NCBI RefSeq assembly: GCF_003074055.1
Contig: NZ_CP029043.1
Coordinates: 5,014,501 to 5,078,500, forward strand
DNA: 64,000 bases
From: Streptomyces nigra
Lineage (GTDB): Bacteria; Actinomycetota; Actinomycetes; Streptomycetales; Streptomycetaceae
Reading direction: 5' to 3'
Numbering within the stretch: the first letter of the stretch is position 1; every line of letters begins with the position of its first letter. Under the pieces are notes generated by a model, which had not been told where the DNA came from, did not search any database, and was given only the letters and a program-made list of their open reading frames with translations. The position numbers and the translations under genes were made by a program. This document shows positions 36,629 through 45,125 of this stretch, piece by piece.

Positions 36629-38046
36629 CGGACGGCCCCCGCGTGCTCGTGCCGCCCTGTCTCCGGCGCCGCGGGCTCCTCGGCCCGGGGCACCCCGAGC
36701 CGGCTGCGCGCCCGGTCGCTCAGCCGGATCAGCAGCGCCACGATCGCCCAGTTGGTGACGACCGACGAGCCGCCCTGCGCCAGGAACGGCATCGCCATGC
36801 CGGTCAGCGGGATCAGCCCGGTCACCCCGCCCGCGATCACGAACACCTGGAGCGCCACGATCGAGGCGAGCCCCACCGCCAGCAGCCGGCCGAAGGGGTC
36901 GCGCAGCGCCAGCCCCGTCCGGTAGCCGCGCTCCACCAGCAGGCCGTACAGGAGGAAGATCGCGGAGAGACCGGCCAGGCCCAGCTCCTCCCCGGCGGTC
37001 GCCAGGATGAAGTCCGACTTGGCCGCGAAGCCGATCAGGATCGAGTTGCCGAGGCCGAGCCCGGTGCCGAACGTGCCGCCCGCGGCGAAGGCGAACAGCG
37101 ACTGGGAGAGCTGGTTGGGGCCCTCGCCCGCCTCGATGGAGGCGAACGGGTGCCGCCAGTCCTCGACCCGGCCGTGCACATGCGGCTCCAGCTGGCCCAC
37201 GGCGATGGCGCCCGCCGCGGCGAGCAGCAGGCCGAGCGCGATCCAGCCGGTGCGCCCGGTCGCGACGTACAGCAGCACGACGAACAGGCCGAAGAACAAC
37301 AGCGAGGTCCCCAGGTCCCGTTCGAGGACCAGCACGCCCACGCTCACCAGCCAGATCGCGACGATCGGGCCGAGCACCCGCCCGGGCGGCAGCTGCAGCC
37401 GCTCCACCCCGAAGACCCGCCGGCCCGTGTAGGCCAGGGCGCTGCGGTTGGCGGCCAGGTACGCCGCGAAGAACACCGCGAGCAGCACCTTCGCGAACTC
37501 GCCGGGCTGGATGGAGAATCCCGCGATCCGGATCCAGATCCGGGCACCGTTCACCGAGGGGAAGAGGATCGGCAGGGTGAGCAGGACGAGCGCGGCGACC
37601 ACACAGACGTAGGCGTAGCGCTGGAGCACCCTGTGGTCGCGCAGCAGCAGCACGACCAGGATGAACAGCGTCACCCCGAGCGTGGACCAGACGAGTTGGG
37701 TGGGCGCCGCCCGGTCGCCCGGCGTCTCCAGGTCGAGCCGGTAGATCAGCACCAGGCCGAGCCCGTTGAGCAACACGCCGATCGGCAGCAGCAGGGGATC
37801 CGCCGAAGGGGCGCGCAGGCGTACGGCCAGATGCGCGACCAGCGCCAGCACGCCCAGCCCGGCGCCGTAGCCGGCGGCGCCGGGCGGGACGGTGCCGTGC
37901 CGGGCCAGGCCGACCGCGCAGTAGCCGTAGACGCTGAGCAGGACGGCCACGACGAGGAGGGACAGTTCGATGCCACGGCGCCGGGGGAGAGCTGCGGTGG
38001 GAGCGGGCGCGTCCGCCGCCACCAGGGAGGTTCCGGCCTTGGTCAT
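36625..38046 (-). CDS. FtsW/RodA/SpoVE-family SEDS glycosyltransferase
   Basis: A 473-aa polytopic membrane protein with about ten to twelve helices. It carries the SEDS motifs NGARIWIRIAGFSIQPGEFAK, VLERDLGTSLLFFG (with the catalytic-type Asp) and FAAKSDFILATAGEELGL, and ends with PLTGMAMPFLAQGGSSVVTNW. It polymerises glycan strands from lipid II, working with the class B PBP encoded next. Likely one of several such pairs in a streptomycete; which growth phase it serves is not visible. Confidence 0.93.
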   Translation of the reverse strand: MTKAGTSLVAADAPAPTAALPRRRGIELSLLVVAVLLSVYGYCAVGLARHGTVPPGAAGYGAGLGVLALVAHLAVRLRAPSADPLLLPIGVLLNGLGLVLIYRLDLETPGDRAAPTQLVWSTLGVTLFILVVLLLRDHRVLQRYAYVCVVAALVLLTLPILFPSVNGARIWIRIAGFSIQPGEFAKVLLAVFFAAYLAANRSALAYTGRRVFGVERLQLPPGRVLGPIVAIWLVSVGVLVLERDLGTSLLFFGLFVVLLYVATGRTGWIALGLLLAAAGAIAVGQLEPHVHGRVEDWRHPFASIEAGEGPNQLSQSLFAFAAGGTFGTGLGLGNSILIGFAAKSDFILATAGEELGLAGLSAIFLLYGLLVERGYRTGLALRDPFGRLLAVGLASIVALQVFVIAGGVTGLIPLTGMAMPFLAQGGSSVVTNWAIVALLIRLSDRARSRLGVPRAEEPAAPETGRHEHAGAVR

Positions 38047-38099
38047 GTCCGGAACCTACCCAAATAGTGCGTCTTGCGCGCCTGATGACTCCTGATGCC

Positions 38100-38636
38100 T
38101 CAGCACCAGCGCGGCGAGCGCCCGACGGTCTCGATGTAGCGTGCCGAGCCCCACGCCCAGGTGCCGTCCGCGAGGAGGTACCAGTGACGGTTGCCCTGGA
38201 CGCTCTCGCCCCGGGTCTTGCAGTAGATACGCACGTGGTCGCCCCGGTGCACGACACGGATGACCTCGCTGCCCCGGTCGGGCGCGCTGCGCAGCAGCAG
38301 GGTGCCCGCGGTGACCCGGCCCCGGGTGAACTCCTGGTTCCCGCCCTGGCCGCCACCGCCCCAGTCGCCCTGGGACGCCCCCTGCGACGCGTTCTCCTCA
38401 CCGCCCTGGCCGCCGCCGCTCCAGTCCCCGCCGCCGTCCCCACCCTGGCCGCCACCGCCGCCACCGCCGCCACCCTCTCCCTGGGTCCCGCCCCAGTCCC
38501 CCTGGGACTCCGAGCTGTTGGACTCCGAGCTGCTGCCGGACCCCCACTCGTCGTCGGCCATGGCGGGTGTGGCGGCCGCGCCGGTGGCGAGCAGACCGAC
38601 GGCTATGGACAGCGCGAAACGCGAACGCAGGGCCAT
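38100..38636 (-). CDS. Secreted Gly-rich SH3-domain protein
   Basis: A 178-aa secreted protein. A signal peptide (SIAVGLLATGAAATPAMA) is followed by a Ser/Gly/Gln-rich linker of about 75 residues (with nine Gly in a row) and a bacterial SH3 domain (RVTAGTLLLRSAPDRGSEVIRVVHRGDHVRIYC, ending in a Cys). It probably binds cell wall. Cysteines at the domain and at the last residue may pair. Confidence 0.8.
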   Translation of the reverse strand: MALRSRFALSIAVGLLATGAAATPAMADDEWGSGSSSESNSSESQGDWGGTQGEGGGGGGGGGQGGDGGGDWSGGGQGGEENASQGASQGDWGGGGQGGNQEFTRGRVTAGTLLLRSAPDRGSEVIRVVHRGDHVRIYCKTRGESVQGNRHWYLLADGTWAWGSARYIETVGRSPRWC

Positions 38637-38787
38637 GAGGCACCTCCGAGGACAGTCCCGGAAAACCCCGGGACAGGAAAAACCTGACTGATCGCCACGC
38701 TAGGAGCGCCCCCGGGGCGCCGCGCGTCTGAATGGGCCAACCGAGCACCACGCCCGGGGGAGAAGCGGCCCCGCGCCGCGAGCCTGC

Positions 38788-39351
38788 CGACGGCGCGGGG
38801 AATGCCGCCAGGCGCCTGCGGCAGCGTCGGCCGGTGTCCGGGGGATGCCGCCCGGCCGCTGCGGCAGCGTCAGCCGGTGCGCGGGAGATGCCGCCCGGCG
38901 GTTGCGGCGGCGTCGGCCGCCGCGCGGGACATGCCCGGCCGCCCGGTAGCGTCGGTCGGCGCACGGGGGATGCCGCCCGGCCGCTGGGGCAGCGTCAGCC
39001 GGTGCACGAGGACTGCCGCCCGGCCGCCGCGCGGGACATGCCCCGGCCGCCCGGTAGCGTCGGTCGGCGCACGGTTTGCCCGCGGCCGTTGCGGCAGCGT
39101 CGGCCGGTGCGCGGGGGATGCCGCCCGGCGGTTGCGGCGGTGTCGGCCGGCGCGCGGGGGATGACATCCGGCCGCTGCGGCGGGGTCGGCCGGTGCGCCG
39201 GGGCTGCCGCCGGGCTGGTACGGCGGCGTCGGCCGCCGCGCGGGAGTGCCCCCGCCCTCTACGGCAGCGTCAGTCAACGCGCGGGGAATGCCGTCAGGCC
39301 GCTATGGCGGCGTCATCCGGCGTACGCGGCATGCCCCTACGGCAGCGTCAG
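38788..39351. repeat. GC-rich minisatellite, ~43-bp period, 13 units
   Basis: Thirteen adjacent units, eight of exactly 43 bp and the others 35, 39, 40, 41 and 65 bp, share a consensus close to CCGGTGCGCGGGGGATGCCG followed by CCCGGCCGCTGCGGCAGCGTCGG. A roughly 50-bp higher-order duplication is visible (38920-38970 and 39026-39075). The last unit runs 15 bases into the 3' end of the downstream sensor kinase gene, whose final codons match the repeat. The array fills most of the 700-bp gap 38637-39336; 43 is not a multiple of three, so open frames through it are spurious. Confidence 0.88.
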
Positions 39352-40572
39352 CCGGGCGATCGCCCCGCCGTCCTCCGCGTTGGCGAACGTCAGTCGTGCG
39401 CCCAGCACCTCCGCCTGCCCCAGCGCGATGGTGAGCCCCAGTCCGTGCCCCTTGGCGCCGCCCTCGGTGCGGAACCGCTGCGGCCCGTGCGCGACCAGGT
39501 ACTCCGGATAGCCCTCGCCGTGGTCCCGGACCGTCACCACGTGCCCGTCCACCGTCAGCACCACGGGCCCCCGGCCGTGCTTGTGCGCGTTGGTCACCAG
39601 ATTGCCCAGCACCCGCTCCAGCCGCCGCCGGTCGGTCTCCACGACCGCGTCCCGCACGACCACGACCTCGGTGTCACCCGCCGACCCCCGCACCACCCGG
39701 TCGGCCAGCGCCGCCAGCGACTCGGTGTCCAGCTCGGAGCGCTCCCGCCCCGACTCCAGCCGCGAGATCTCCAGCAGGTCCTCGGTCAGCGTCCGCAGCG
39801 CGGCCACCCGGTCCCGCACCAGCTCGGTCGGCCGCCCCGGCGGCAGCAGTTCGGCCGCCGCGTGCAGCCCGGTCAGCGGGGTGCGCAGCTCGTGCGCCAC
39901 GTCCGCCGTGAACCGCTGCTCGGCCAGCAGCTTGCCCTGGAGCGAGGACGCCATGGAGTCCAGGGCGGCGGCGACCACGGCCACCTCGTCCTGCGGCCGG
40001 TCCGGGTCCTTCGTCCGCGGGTCGCCGACCCGCGCGTCCAGGTCGCCGACGCTGATGCGCCGGGCCACCCCGGCCGTCGCGTGCAGCCGGCGCGTCACCC
40101 GGGTCACCGCGAACGCTCCCGCCAGGACCGTCACCCCGATCGCCAGGGCCGACGACCACAGGATCGCCCGGTCCAGACCGTCGATCGTGCGGGCCTGCTG
40201 CGAGTAGTCCACCTCGACGGCGAGGATCCGGCTGCGGTCGACGGGGCCCGCCGCCCACATGGTGGGGCGCCCCCGGTGGTCGGCGACCATCGTGCCCCGC
40301 TCGCCGCCCAGGGCCAGCTCCCGCAGGGAGCGCGGCAGCCCCGGCGGGTCCACCCGGACCCCGGCACCGAGGGTGTCCCCGGTCTCGAAGGCCCTCGTGG
40401 CGCTCGCCAGCCGGCCCAGCGCCAGCTCGCGCGCCTTGCCGACGGTCTGGTTGGTCACCGAGACATGCACGAGGACGCCCAGCAGGGCCGCGAGCGCGCA
40501 GCACATCACCGTGATGAACACGGCGGCCTTCACGGCGAGCGGCCCGGCCCACCGGGGCAGCCGGACCCTCAC
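39337..40572 (-). CDS. Sensor histidine kinase without adjacent regulator
   Basis: A 411-aa membrane kinase. TM1 (AVKAAVFITVMCCALAALLGVLVHVSV), an extracytoplasmic loop of about 110 residues, TM2 (ILWSSALAIGVTVLAGAFAV), HAMP, the H-box FTADVAHELRTPLTGLHAA, N-box LVTNAHKHG and G2 GGAKGHGLGLTIALG are all visible. It starts with GTG overlapping the stop of the lipoprotein gene as GTGA. No response regulator gene is next to it, so its partner must be encoded elsewhere. Its last bases belong to the minisatellite. Confidence 0.88.
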   Translation of the reverse strand: MRVRLPRWAGPLAVKAAVFITVMCCALAALLGVLVHVSVTNQTVGKARELALGRLASATRAFETGDTLGAGVRVDPPGLPRSLRELALGGERGTMVADHRGRPTMWAAGPVDRSRILAVEVDYSQQARTIDGLDRAILWSSALAIGVTVLAGAFAVTRVTRRLHATAGVARRISVGDLDARVGDPRTKDPDRPQDEVAVVAAALDSMASSLQGKLLAEQRFTADVAHELRTPLTGLHAAAELLPPGRPTELVRDRVAALRTLTEDLLEISRLESGRERSELDTESLAALADRVVRGSAGDTEVVVVRDAVVETDRRRLERVLGNLVTNAHKHGRGPVVLTVDGHVVTVRDHGEGYPEYLVAHGPQRFRTEGGAKGHGLGLTIALGQAEVLGARLTFANAEDGGAIARLTLP

Positions 40573-41312
40573 GGAGTCCCCGCCGAGGGGGACGCCGACG
40601 GGGACGACGAGGAGGAGGGGGACGGCTTCGGGGTCTTCGGCGGGTGCGGGCCCGTGCGCAGCATCTCGTCGTGCGTGAGCAGCATCGCCTTCTGGTCCGG
40701 CTCCCACGTCCACTGCAGCCGGTACTCGTACCCGGCGACCTCCGACGGCGAGCGGATGATCACCGAACGCCGGGCCAGCTCCACCCCGCTGACCGCGTCG
40801 TCCCAGCTCATCACCCGCACCAGCCGCTGCTTCTCGACGGTGTAGACGCGCACCGCGGTGGTCCGGCCCGGCAGCAGCCGGAAGCCCAGCGTCAGCTCGG
40901 CGCGCCCGTCGCCGGTCAGATCCCGGTAGTACGGCCGCAGCACCGGGCACCGGCCGTGGCCCGCCCCCGCGCCGCACTGCGCCATCAGCCGCCCGGTCTC
41001 GCGGTACGGCGCCCGGTCGTCCGTATAGTCCCCGGGGCTCTCGGCGATCTCCCGCCGTACGACGGCCACCGGGTCCACGGCGTGGATGTCGCCGCCGGAG
41101 ACCGCGACCCCCTTGACGACCTCGCGGTTCACCTCGCCGATCACATACGCCGGACTCGACGCCGGCGTCAGCTGCGGCCAGAGCTTGTCCGGGCCGACCG
41201 CGGTCTCGGTCGGACCCGCGCTGCGCAGGCCCCCGGCGTCACCGCAGCCCGCGACGGCCGCCGCCAGCACGGCGACGAGCGCGGCGGGGCGCAGGGGGCG
41301 GCTGCGGGGCAC
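40569..41312 (-). CDS. Lipoprotein cotranscribed with sensor kinase
   Basis: A 247-aa secreted lipoprotein with the lipobox VAGC after ALVAVLAAA. The mature part has no family I can name; it contains YYRDLTGDGRAELTLGF, a pattern like FG-GAP/VCBS calcium-binding loops, and a Ser/Pro tail. Coupling to the kinase by GTGA suggests it modulates signal sensing outside the membrane, as CseA does for CseC; that comparison is an inference. Confidence 0.8.
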   Translation of the reverse strand: MPRSRPLRPAALVAVLAAAVAGCGDAGGLRSAGPTETAVGPDKLWPQLTPASSPAYVIGEVNREVVKGVAVSGGDIHAVDPVAVVRREIAESPGDYTDDRAPYRETGRLMAQCGAGAGHGRCPVLRPYYRDLTGDGRAELTLGFRLLPGRTTAVRVYTVEKQRLVRVMSWDDAVSGVELARRSVIIRSPSEVAGYEYRLQWTWEPDQKAMLLTHDEMLRTGPHPPKTPKPSPSSSSSPSASPSAGTP

Positions 41313-41415
41313 GGTTCTCCAGGGAGGGCGGGTGAGGGGCGGGCGCCCGTGGCGCGTACACCCTATTCGTACGGAAGTCCTTTTTGCGCACCCGGGTGGC
41401 GGACGGGCGAACCGG

Positions 41416-41922
41416 TCACTCGGCGAGTTCCTCCAGGAGCCGGGCGACCGGCAGTCCCGCGCGGAGGTAGTCGACGAACAGCTCGTTGTGCAGGGCCCAG
41501 GGAGAGCGGCGGGAGCGTATCAGCCGGATGGCCTGGTCGGGCGAGTGGCTGCGCCGGATCAGGGCGTGGGCGACGACCAGGCCCGAGCGGTTGTAGCCGT
41601 GGTAGCAGCGGACCAGGACCCTGCGGCCCGCGTCGAGCGCCTCGGACACGGCGTCCGCGAGCCGGATCACGCCCGCGAGCTGTGTGCCGTCCAGCGGCCC
41701 GTCCGGGATCGGCCACACATGGTGCTCCACCCCCGGGTCGGGCCCGTGCCCGGGCAGCCGCAGCAGGGACTGGACGAGGTCGAACTCGTCCCGTACCACG
41801 GCGAACTCCAGCTGCCCGGTGCGACCGCGGAACTGGTGCCCGCCCATCCACAGACCGGGCACGATCTCGCTCCACGGACTGTCCGGAGCGGGTACGTCGG
41901 GTTGCTTCCTGCGGGTACGCAA
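41416..41922 (-). CDS. Cys-based dual-specificity/tyrosine phosphatase-like protein
   Basis: A 168-aa cytoplasmic protein with the CX5R signature in VLVRCYHGYNRSGLVVAHAL near residues 103-122 and a preceding FDLVQSLLRL segment, the DSP/PTP fold. A nearby general-acid Asp (PIPDGPLDG) is present. The start is taken as TTG at 41922, which has GGGGAGG upstream and yields RTRRKQPDVP; this is uncertain. Its 5' end abuts the second MITE-like element. Confidence 0.78.
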   Translation of the reverse strand: MRTRRKQPDVPAPDSPWSEIVPGLWMGGHQFRGRTGQLEFAVVRDEFDLVQSLLRLPGHGPDPGVEHHVWPIPDGPLDGTQLAGVIRLADAVSEALDAGRRVLVRCYHGYNRSGLVVAHALIRRSHSPDQAIRLIRSRRSPWALHNELFVDYLRAGLPVARLLEELAE

Positions 41923-41944
41923 CGGCGCCTCCCCAGCCGCCCCC

Positions 41945-42154
41945 AGGGCGTGTTTCGAAAGTCCCGTCCGGCTCGCGGCGCCTGGCACGGCACCTCGCCG
42001 CGTTGTCGGGTCGCCCGCGTACGCCCAGTACGCGGAAGGCCCTCCGCCTTGCGATGCTCCCCCCACTGCCTGAAGGGCGTGGGACGTGCCCCCGGCACCA
42101 GACGCCGCGAGCCCCGCCCTCCGGGCGAACGACGCCACTTTCGTGACACGCCCT
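41945..42154. mobile_element. MITE-like fold-back repeat, copy 2 (210 bp)
   Basis: Imperfect terminal inverted repeats (AGGGCGTGTTTCGAAAGT at 41945-41962 against the complement of ACTTTCGTGACACGCCCT at 42137-42154) surround a 70-bp core (41988-42057) that is 62/70 identical to the element at 32777-32942. The ends differ from copy 1, so the two are relatives, not recent duplicates. It lies between the phosphatase gene and the NERD-like gene and encodes nothing. Confidence 0.75.
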
Positions 42155-42246
42155 ACGGGGGGTCTGCCCAACTCCTCCCCAAGGTAGCCGGGTTCTTGCC
42201 CGCGCAGCACCCCGCCTGTTCCCATGGTCAGTGGGGTGATGGTGCC

Positions 42247-43053
42247 ATGAGCGAACTGCGCGTCGTGCCCGCCTGGCGGCACGGCCGGGAACGGCTGTAC
42301 GTCTGTCTCCCGGACGGGCGGAACATCGCCTGGTACGACAGGGAGGCGGCCCGCGTTAACCTCCTCGGCCAGGAGCACCGCGAGGAGGTGCTGGAGGCCC
42401 TCGCCCCGTTCGTCACCGGCACGGTCGCCGTGGGCCCGCCCCCGGTCCCCACCCCCGCGGACCTGGCCCGGCTCGCCCTGCACCCGGACGACGACCTGGC
42501 CCCCAACCGCCCCGGCGAGGCACTGCTCGTCGCGCTCGACAGGGACCCGGGGCGCGCCCACCGGCTGCGGACCGACCCCCGGCAGCGGGCGCTGACCGCC
42601 GAGCGGACGGCCGGCGAGGCGCTGGACCTGCTGGAGGGCGCGGGCTGGCGGGTGCTGCACTCGGTGCCGCTGCCCGGCGGGGACCGCATCCACCATCTGC
42701 TGATCGGGCCCGGCGGGCTGTTCGCACTGCACAGCCTGTACGCCCGCAGGCAGAAGGTGACCGTCGCCGACCCGCTGGTCACGCTCGGGCGGCGGACGGC
42801 ACAGCCGCTGCTGCGGCGCCTGCGTGCCGAGGCCGCCCGGGCCGCGCACGTCCTGACCGCCGAGGTCCGCCCGGTCCTCGTCCTCGTCGCTCCGGCCGAG
42901 GTGGCGGTGACCGCGCCACCCCGGGAGGTGCGGGTGCTGCGGGACACGGAGATCGCCGGGTTCGCGCGGACGGGCGGGCTGCTGAAACCGGCGGACGTCG
43001 AGGCGCTGTACGCGATGGCGCGGGACCGCACGGTGTGGGCGGCGGCGCTCTGA
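42247..43053 (+). CDS. NERD-like domain protein with degenerate active site
   Basis: A 268-aa protein with a NERD-type nuclease fold in the middle: AGWRVLHSVPLPGGDRIHHLLIGPGGLFAL near residues 137-166. Catalytic NERD domains have Asp in the iDHvvvGP position and an ExK two strands later; here the positions read His and HSL, so it is probably not a nuclease. The N-terminal third is unassigned. It converges on the LigD gene. Conserved type in Streptomyces, function unknown. Confidence 0.7.
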   Translation: MSELRVVPAWRHGRERLYVCLPDGRNIAWYDREAARVNLLGQEHREEVLEALAPFVTGTVAVGPPPVPTPADLARLALHPDDDLAPNRPGEALLVALDRDPGRAHRLRTDPRQRALTAERTAGEALDLLEGAGWRVLHSVPLPGGDRIHHLLIGPGGLFALHSLYARRQKVTVADPLVTLGRRTAQPLLRRLRAEAARAAHVLTAEVRPVLVLVAPAEVAVTAPPREVRVLRDTEIAGFARTGGLLKPADVEALYAMARDRTVWAAAL

Positions 43054-43073
43054 GCCTTGAGAACAGGCGGCCG

Positions 43074-43955
43074 TCAGGGCAACGCGGTCGCGGTCTTCGG
43101 GTCCAGCAGCGGGGCCAGGAGATCGCCGAAGTCCTGGAGGCGCGGGGCCAGGTCCGGGGCGCGGAGGGTCAGGGAGCCGGGGTCGCGGCACTCCGCCACC
43201 TCCTCCCAGGTGACCGGCGCGGACACCAGCGGCTCGGCGCGGGCCCGCAGGGTGTAGGGGGCGGCCGTCGTCTTCCGGGCGGCGTTCTGGCTCCAGTCGA
43301 CGAAGACCTTCCCCGGCCGCAGGCTCTTCGTCATCCGGTGGACGACCAGCCGGGGCATCGCCCGCTCCGCCTCGACGGCGAGCTCCTTGGCGTACTCCGT
43401 GGCCCGCTCGGAGGACACCTGCCGTACGGCGGCGGTCAGGTGCAGGCCCTTGGAACCGGAGGTCTTGGCGTACGCCTCGATGCCGTCGGCGGCCAGCCGC
43501 TCCCGCAGCCAGAGGGCGACCTCGCAGCACTCGACGACCGAGGCGGGCGCCCCCGGGTCCAGGTCGAAGACCAGCCGGTCCGCCTCGCCGGGCGCCGCGA
43601 TCACCCACTGGGGGGTGTGGAACTCGGTGACGAGGTTGGCGGCCCACATCAGGCTCGCCAGGTCCTGCACGAGCACCATCCGCGCCGGCCCCTCCATCCG
43701 GGGCACCTCGGCGGTCGTGACCCAGTCGGGGGTGCCCGGCGGCACGTTCTTGGCGAAGAACCGCTGCCCGTCCGGGCCGTCCGGATAGCGCAGGAACGAC
43801 ACCGGCCGGTCGCGCAGATGCGGCAGCAGCACCGGCGCGGTGGTGGCGTAGTAGTGCAGCACCTCGCCCTTGGTGAAGCCGGTCGCCGGGTACAGCACCT
43901 TCTCCAGGTTGCTGAGCGCGAGCCGTCGCCCCTCCACCTCTGTGATCGGCGTCAT
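43074..43955 (-). CDS. ligD: NHEJ DNA polymerase/primase LigD (Pol domain only)
   Basis: A 293-aa enzyme of the archaeo-eukaryotic primase family, equal to the stand-alone Pol domain of LigD. Visible are TKGEVLHYYATTAPVLLPHL, the metal-binding Asp pair in RLVFDLDPG, and AKTSGSKGLHL. The nuclease and ATP-ligase modules of full LigD are absent, as in streptomycetes where they are separate genes. It fills and templates ends in non-homologous end joining together with Ku. Divergent from ku, sharing an 87-bp promoter region. Confidence 0.93.
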   Translation of the reverse strand: MTPITEVEGRRLALSNLEKVLYPATGFTKGEVLHYYATTAPVLLPHLRDRPVSFLRYPDGPDGQRFFAKNVPPGTPDWVTTAEVPRMEGPARMVLVQDLASLMWAANLVTEFHTPQWVIAAPGEADRLVFDLDPGAPASVVECCEVALWLRERLAADGIEAYAKTSGSKGLHLTAAVRQVSSERATEYAKELAVEAERAMPRLVVHRMTKSLRPGKVFVDWSQNAARKTTAAPYTLRARAEPLVSAPVTWEEVAECRDPGSLTLRAPDLAPRLQDFGDLLAPLLDPKTATALP

Positions 43956-43999
43956 ACGATGAGGATTCCAGAGAAACAACTGAATATAGGAACAATCCT

Positions 44000-44032
44000 G
44001 GCATATCGCCCGAAGTGGCATATCGACCGAAG
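44000..44032. promoter_or_regulatory. Direct repeat GGCATATCGnCCGAAG in the ligD-ku promoter
   Basis: GGCATATCGCCCGAAG (44000-44015) and GGCATATCGACCGAAG (44017-44032) form a 17-bp-period tandem with one difference, ending 10 bases before the ku start. It is AT-richer than its surroundings and could bind a regulator of both NHEJ genes; a duplicated ku ribosome-site region is the alternative. Confidence 0.5.
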
Positions 44033-44042
44033 GGGTGCGGAA

Positions 44043-45116
44043 GTGCGATCCATCTGGAACGGCGCCATCTCGTTCGGCCTGGTCAGCATCCCCATCAAGC
44101 TGGTGAACGCCACCCAGAACCGCTCGATCTCCTTCCGGCAGATCCACACGGAGGACGGCGGCCGGATCCGCTACCGCAAGGTCTGCGAGCTGGAGGACCG
44201 CGAGGTCGACCAGTCCGAGATCGGCAAGGGGTACGAGGACGCGGACGGCACGATCGTCCCGATCACGGACGAGGACCTTTCCCACCTCCCGCTGCCGACC
44301 GCCAAGACCATCGAGATCGTCGCCTTCGTCCCGGCCGAGCGGATCGACCCGCTCCAGATGGACGCCGCCTACTACCTCGCGGCCGGCGGGGCGCAGGCCG
44401 CGAAGCCGTACACCCTGCTGCGGGAGGCGCTCAAGCGAAGCCAGAAGGTGGCGATCGCCAAGTACGCCCTGCGCGGCCGGGAGCGGCTCGGCATGTTGCG
44501 GGTCGTCGACGACGCCATCGCCATGCACGGGCTGCTGTGGCCGGACGAGGTCCGCGCTCCCGAGGGTGTCGCCCCGGACACGCACGTCACCGTGAACGAC
44601 AAGGAACTCGATCTCGCGGACGCCCTCATGGACACCCTCGGCGAGATCGAGCTGGACGAGCTGCACGACGAGTACCGGGAGGCCCTGGAGGAGGTCGTCG
44701 CCGCGAAGGTCTCCGGCGAGGCCCCGCCCGAGTCGCCCGCACCGGCCCAGTCGGGCAAGGTCCTCGACCTGATGGCCGCGCTGGAGAAGAGCGTGCGCGC
44801 GGCGAAGGAGTCCCGGGGCGAGGAGCCGGCGGAGCCGGACGAGACCGCCGAGCCCGCGGAGGCGGAGGTGCGGACGCTGCCGCAGCGGAAGTCCGCCCGC
44901 GCCGCACCGAAGCAGACCGCGGGCAGGAAGTCCACGTCCGGCGGAAAGACCGCGGCGAAGAAGACGGCGTCGTCCGCGAAGAAGTCGACGTCGAAGTCCG
45001 CGCAGGGCGCGAAGAAGAGCGCCGTCAAGAGCACGGCCAAGACCAGTACGTCGTCCAAGACCGCCGCGAAGAAGACGGCGGCCAAGAAGACGGCGTCGCG
45101 CAAGCGTTCGGCCTGA
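44043..45116 (+). CDS. ku: DNA end-binding protein Ku
   Basis: A 357-aa protein that encircles DNA ends and recruits the LigD-type polymerase and ligase. The Ku core begins at RSIWNGAISFGLVSIPIKL and continues through KVCELEDREV, FVPAERIDPLQMDAAYYL and RERLGMLRVVDDAIAMHGLLWPDE. The last 75 residues are a low-complexity Lys/Ala/Ser/Thr tail (AAKKTAAKKTASRKRSA), a known DNA-binding extension in many actinomycete Ku proteins. It starts with GTG behind AAGGGG. Confidence 0.95.
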   Translation: MRSIWNGAISFGLVSIPIKLVNATQNRSISFRQIHTEDGGRIRYRKVCELEDREVDQSEIGKGYEDADGTIVPITDEDLSHLPLPTAKTIEIVAFVPAERIDPLQMDAAYYLAAGGAQAAKPYTLLREALKRSQKVAIAKYALRGRERLGMLRVVDDAIAMHGLLWPDEVRAPEGVAPDTHVTVNDKELDLADALMDTLGEIELDELHDEYREALEEVVAAKVSGEAPPESPAPAQSGKVLDLMAALEKSVRAAKESRGEEPAEPDETAEPAEAEVRTLPQRKSARAAPKQTAGRKSTSGGKTAAKKTASSAKKSTSKSAQGAKKSAVKSTAKTSTSSKTAAKKTAAKKTASRKRSA

Positions 45117-45125
45117 TCCCCGCCG

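Noticed and set aside
38788..39351. Possible CRISPR array
   Set aside because: Units are contiguous and similar over their whole length; there are no unique spacers and no cas genes.
38398..39511. Overlapping frames on both strands through the minisatellite
   Set aside because: The unit is 43 bp, not a multiple of three, so all frames through it translate to shifting Pro/Arg/Ala repeats without start signals.
43074..43955. Full-length LigD
   Set aside because: Only the polymerase/primase domain is present; no ligase or phosphoesterase motif is encoded in or next to it.
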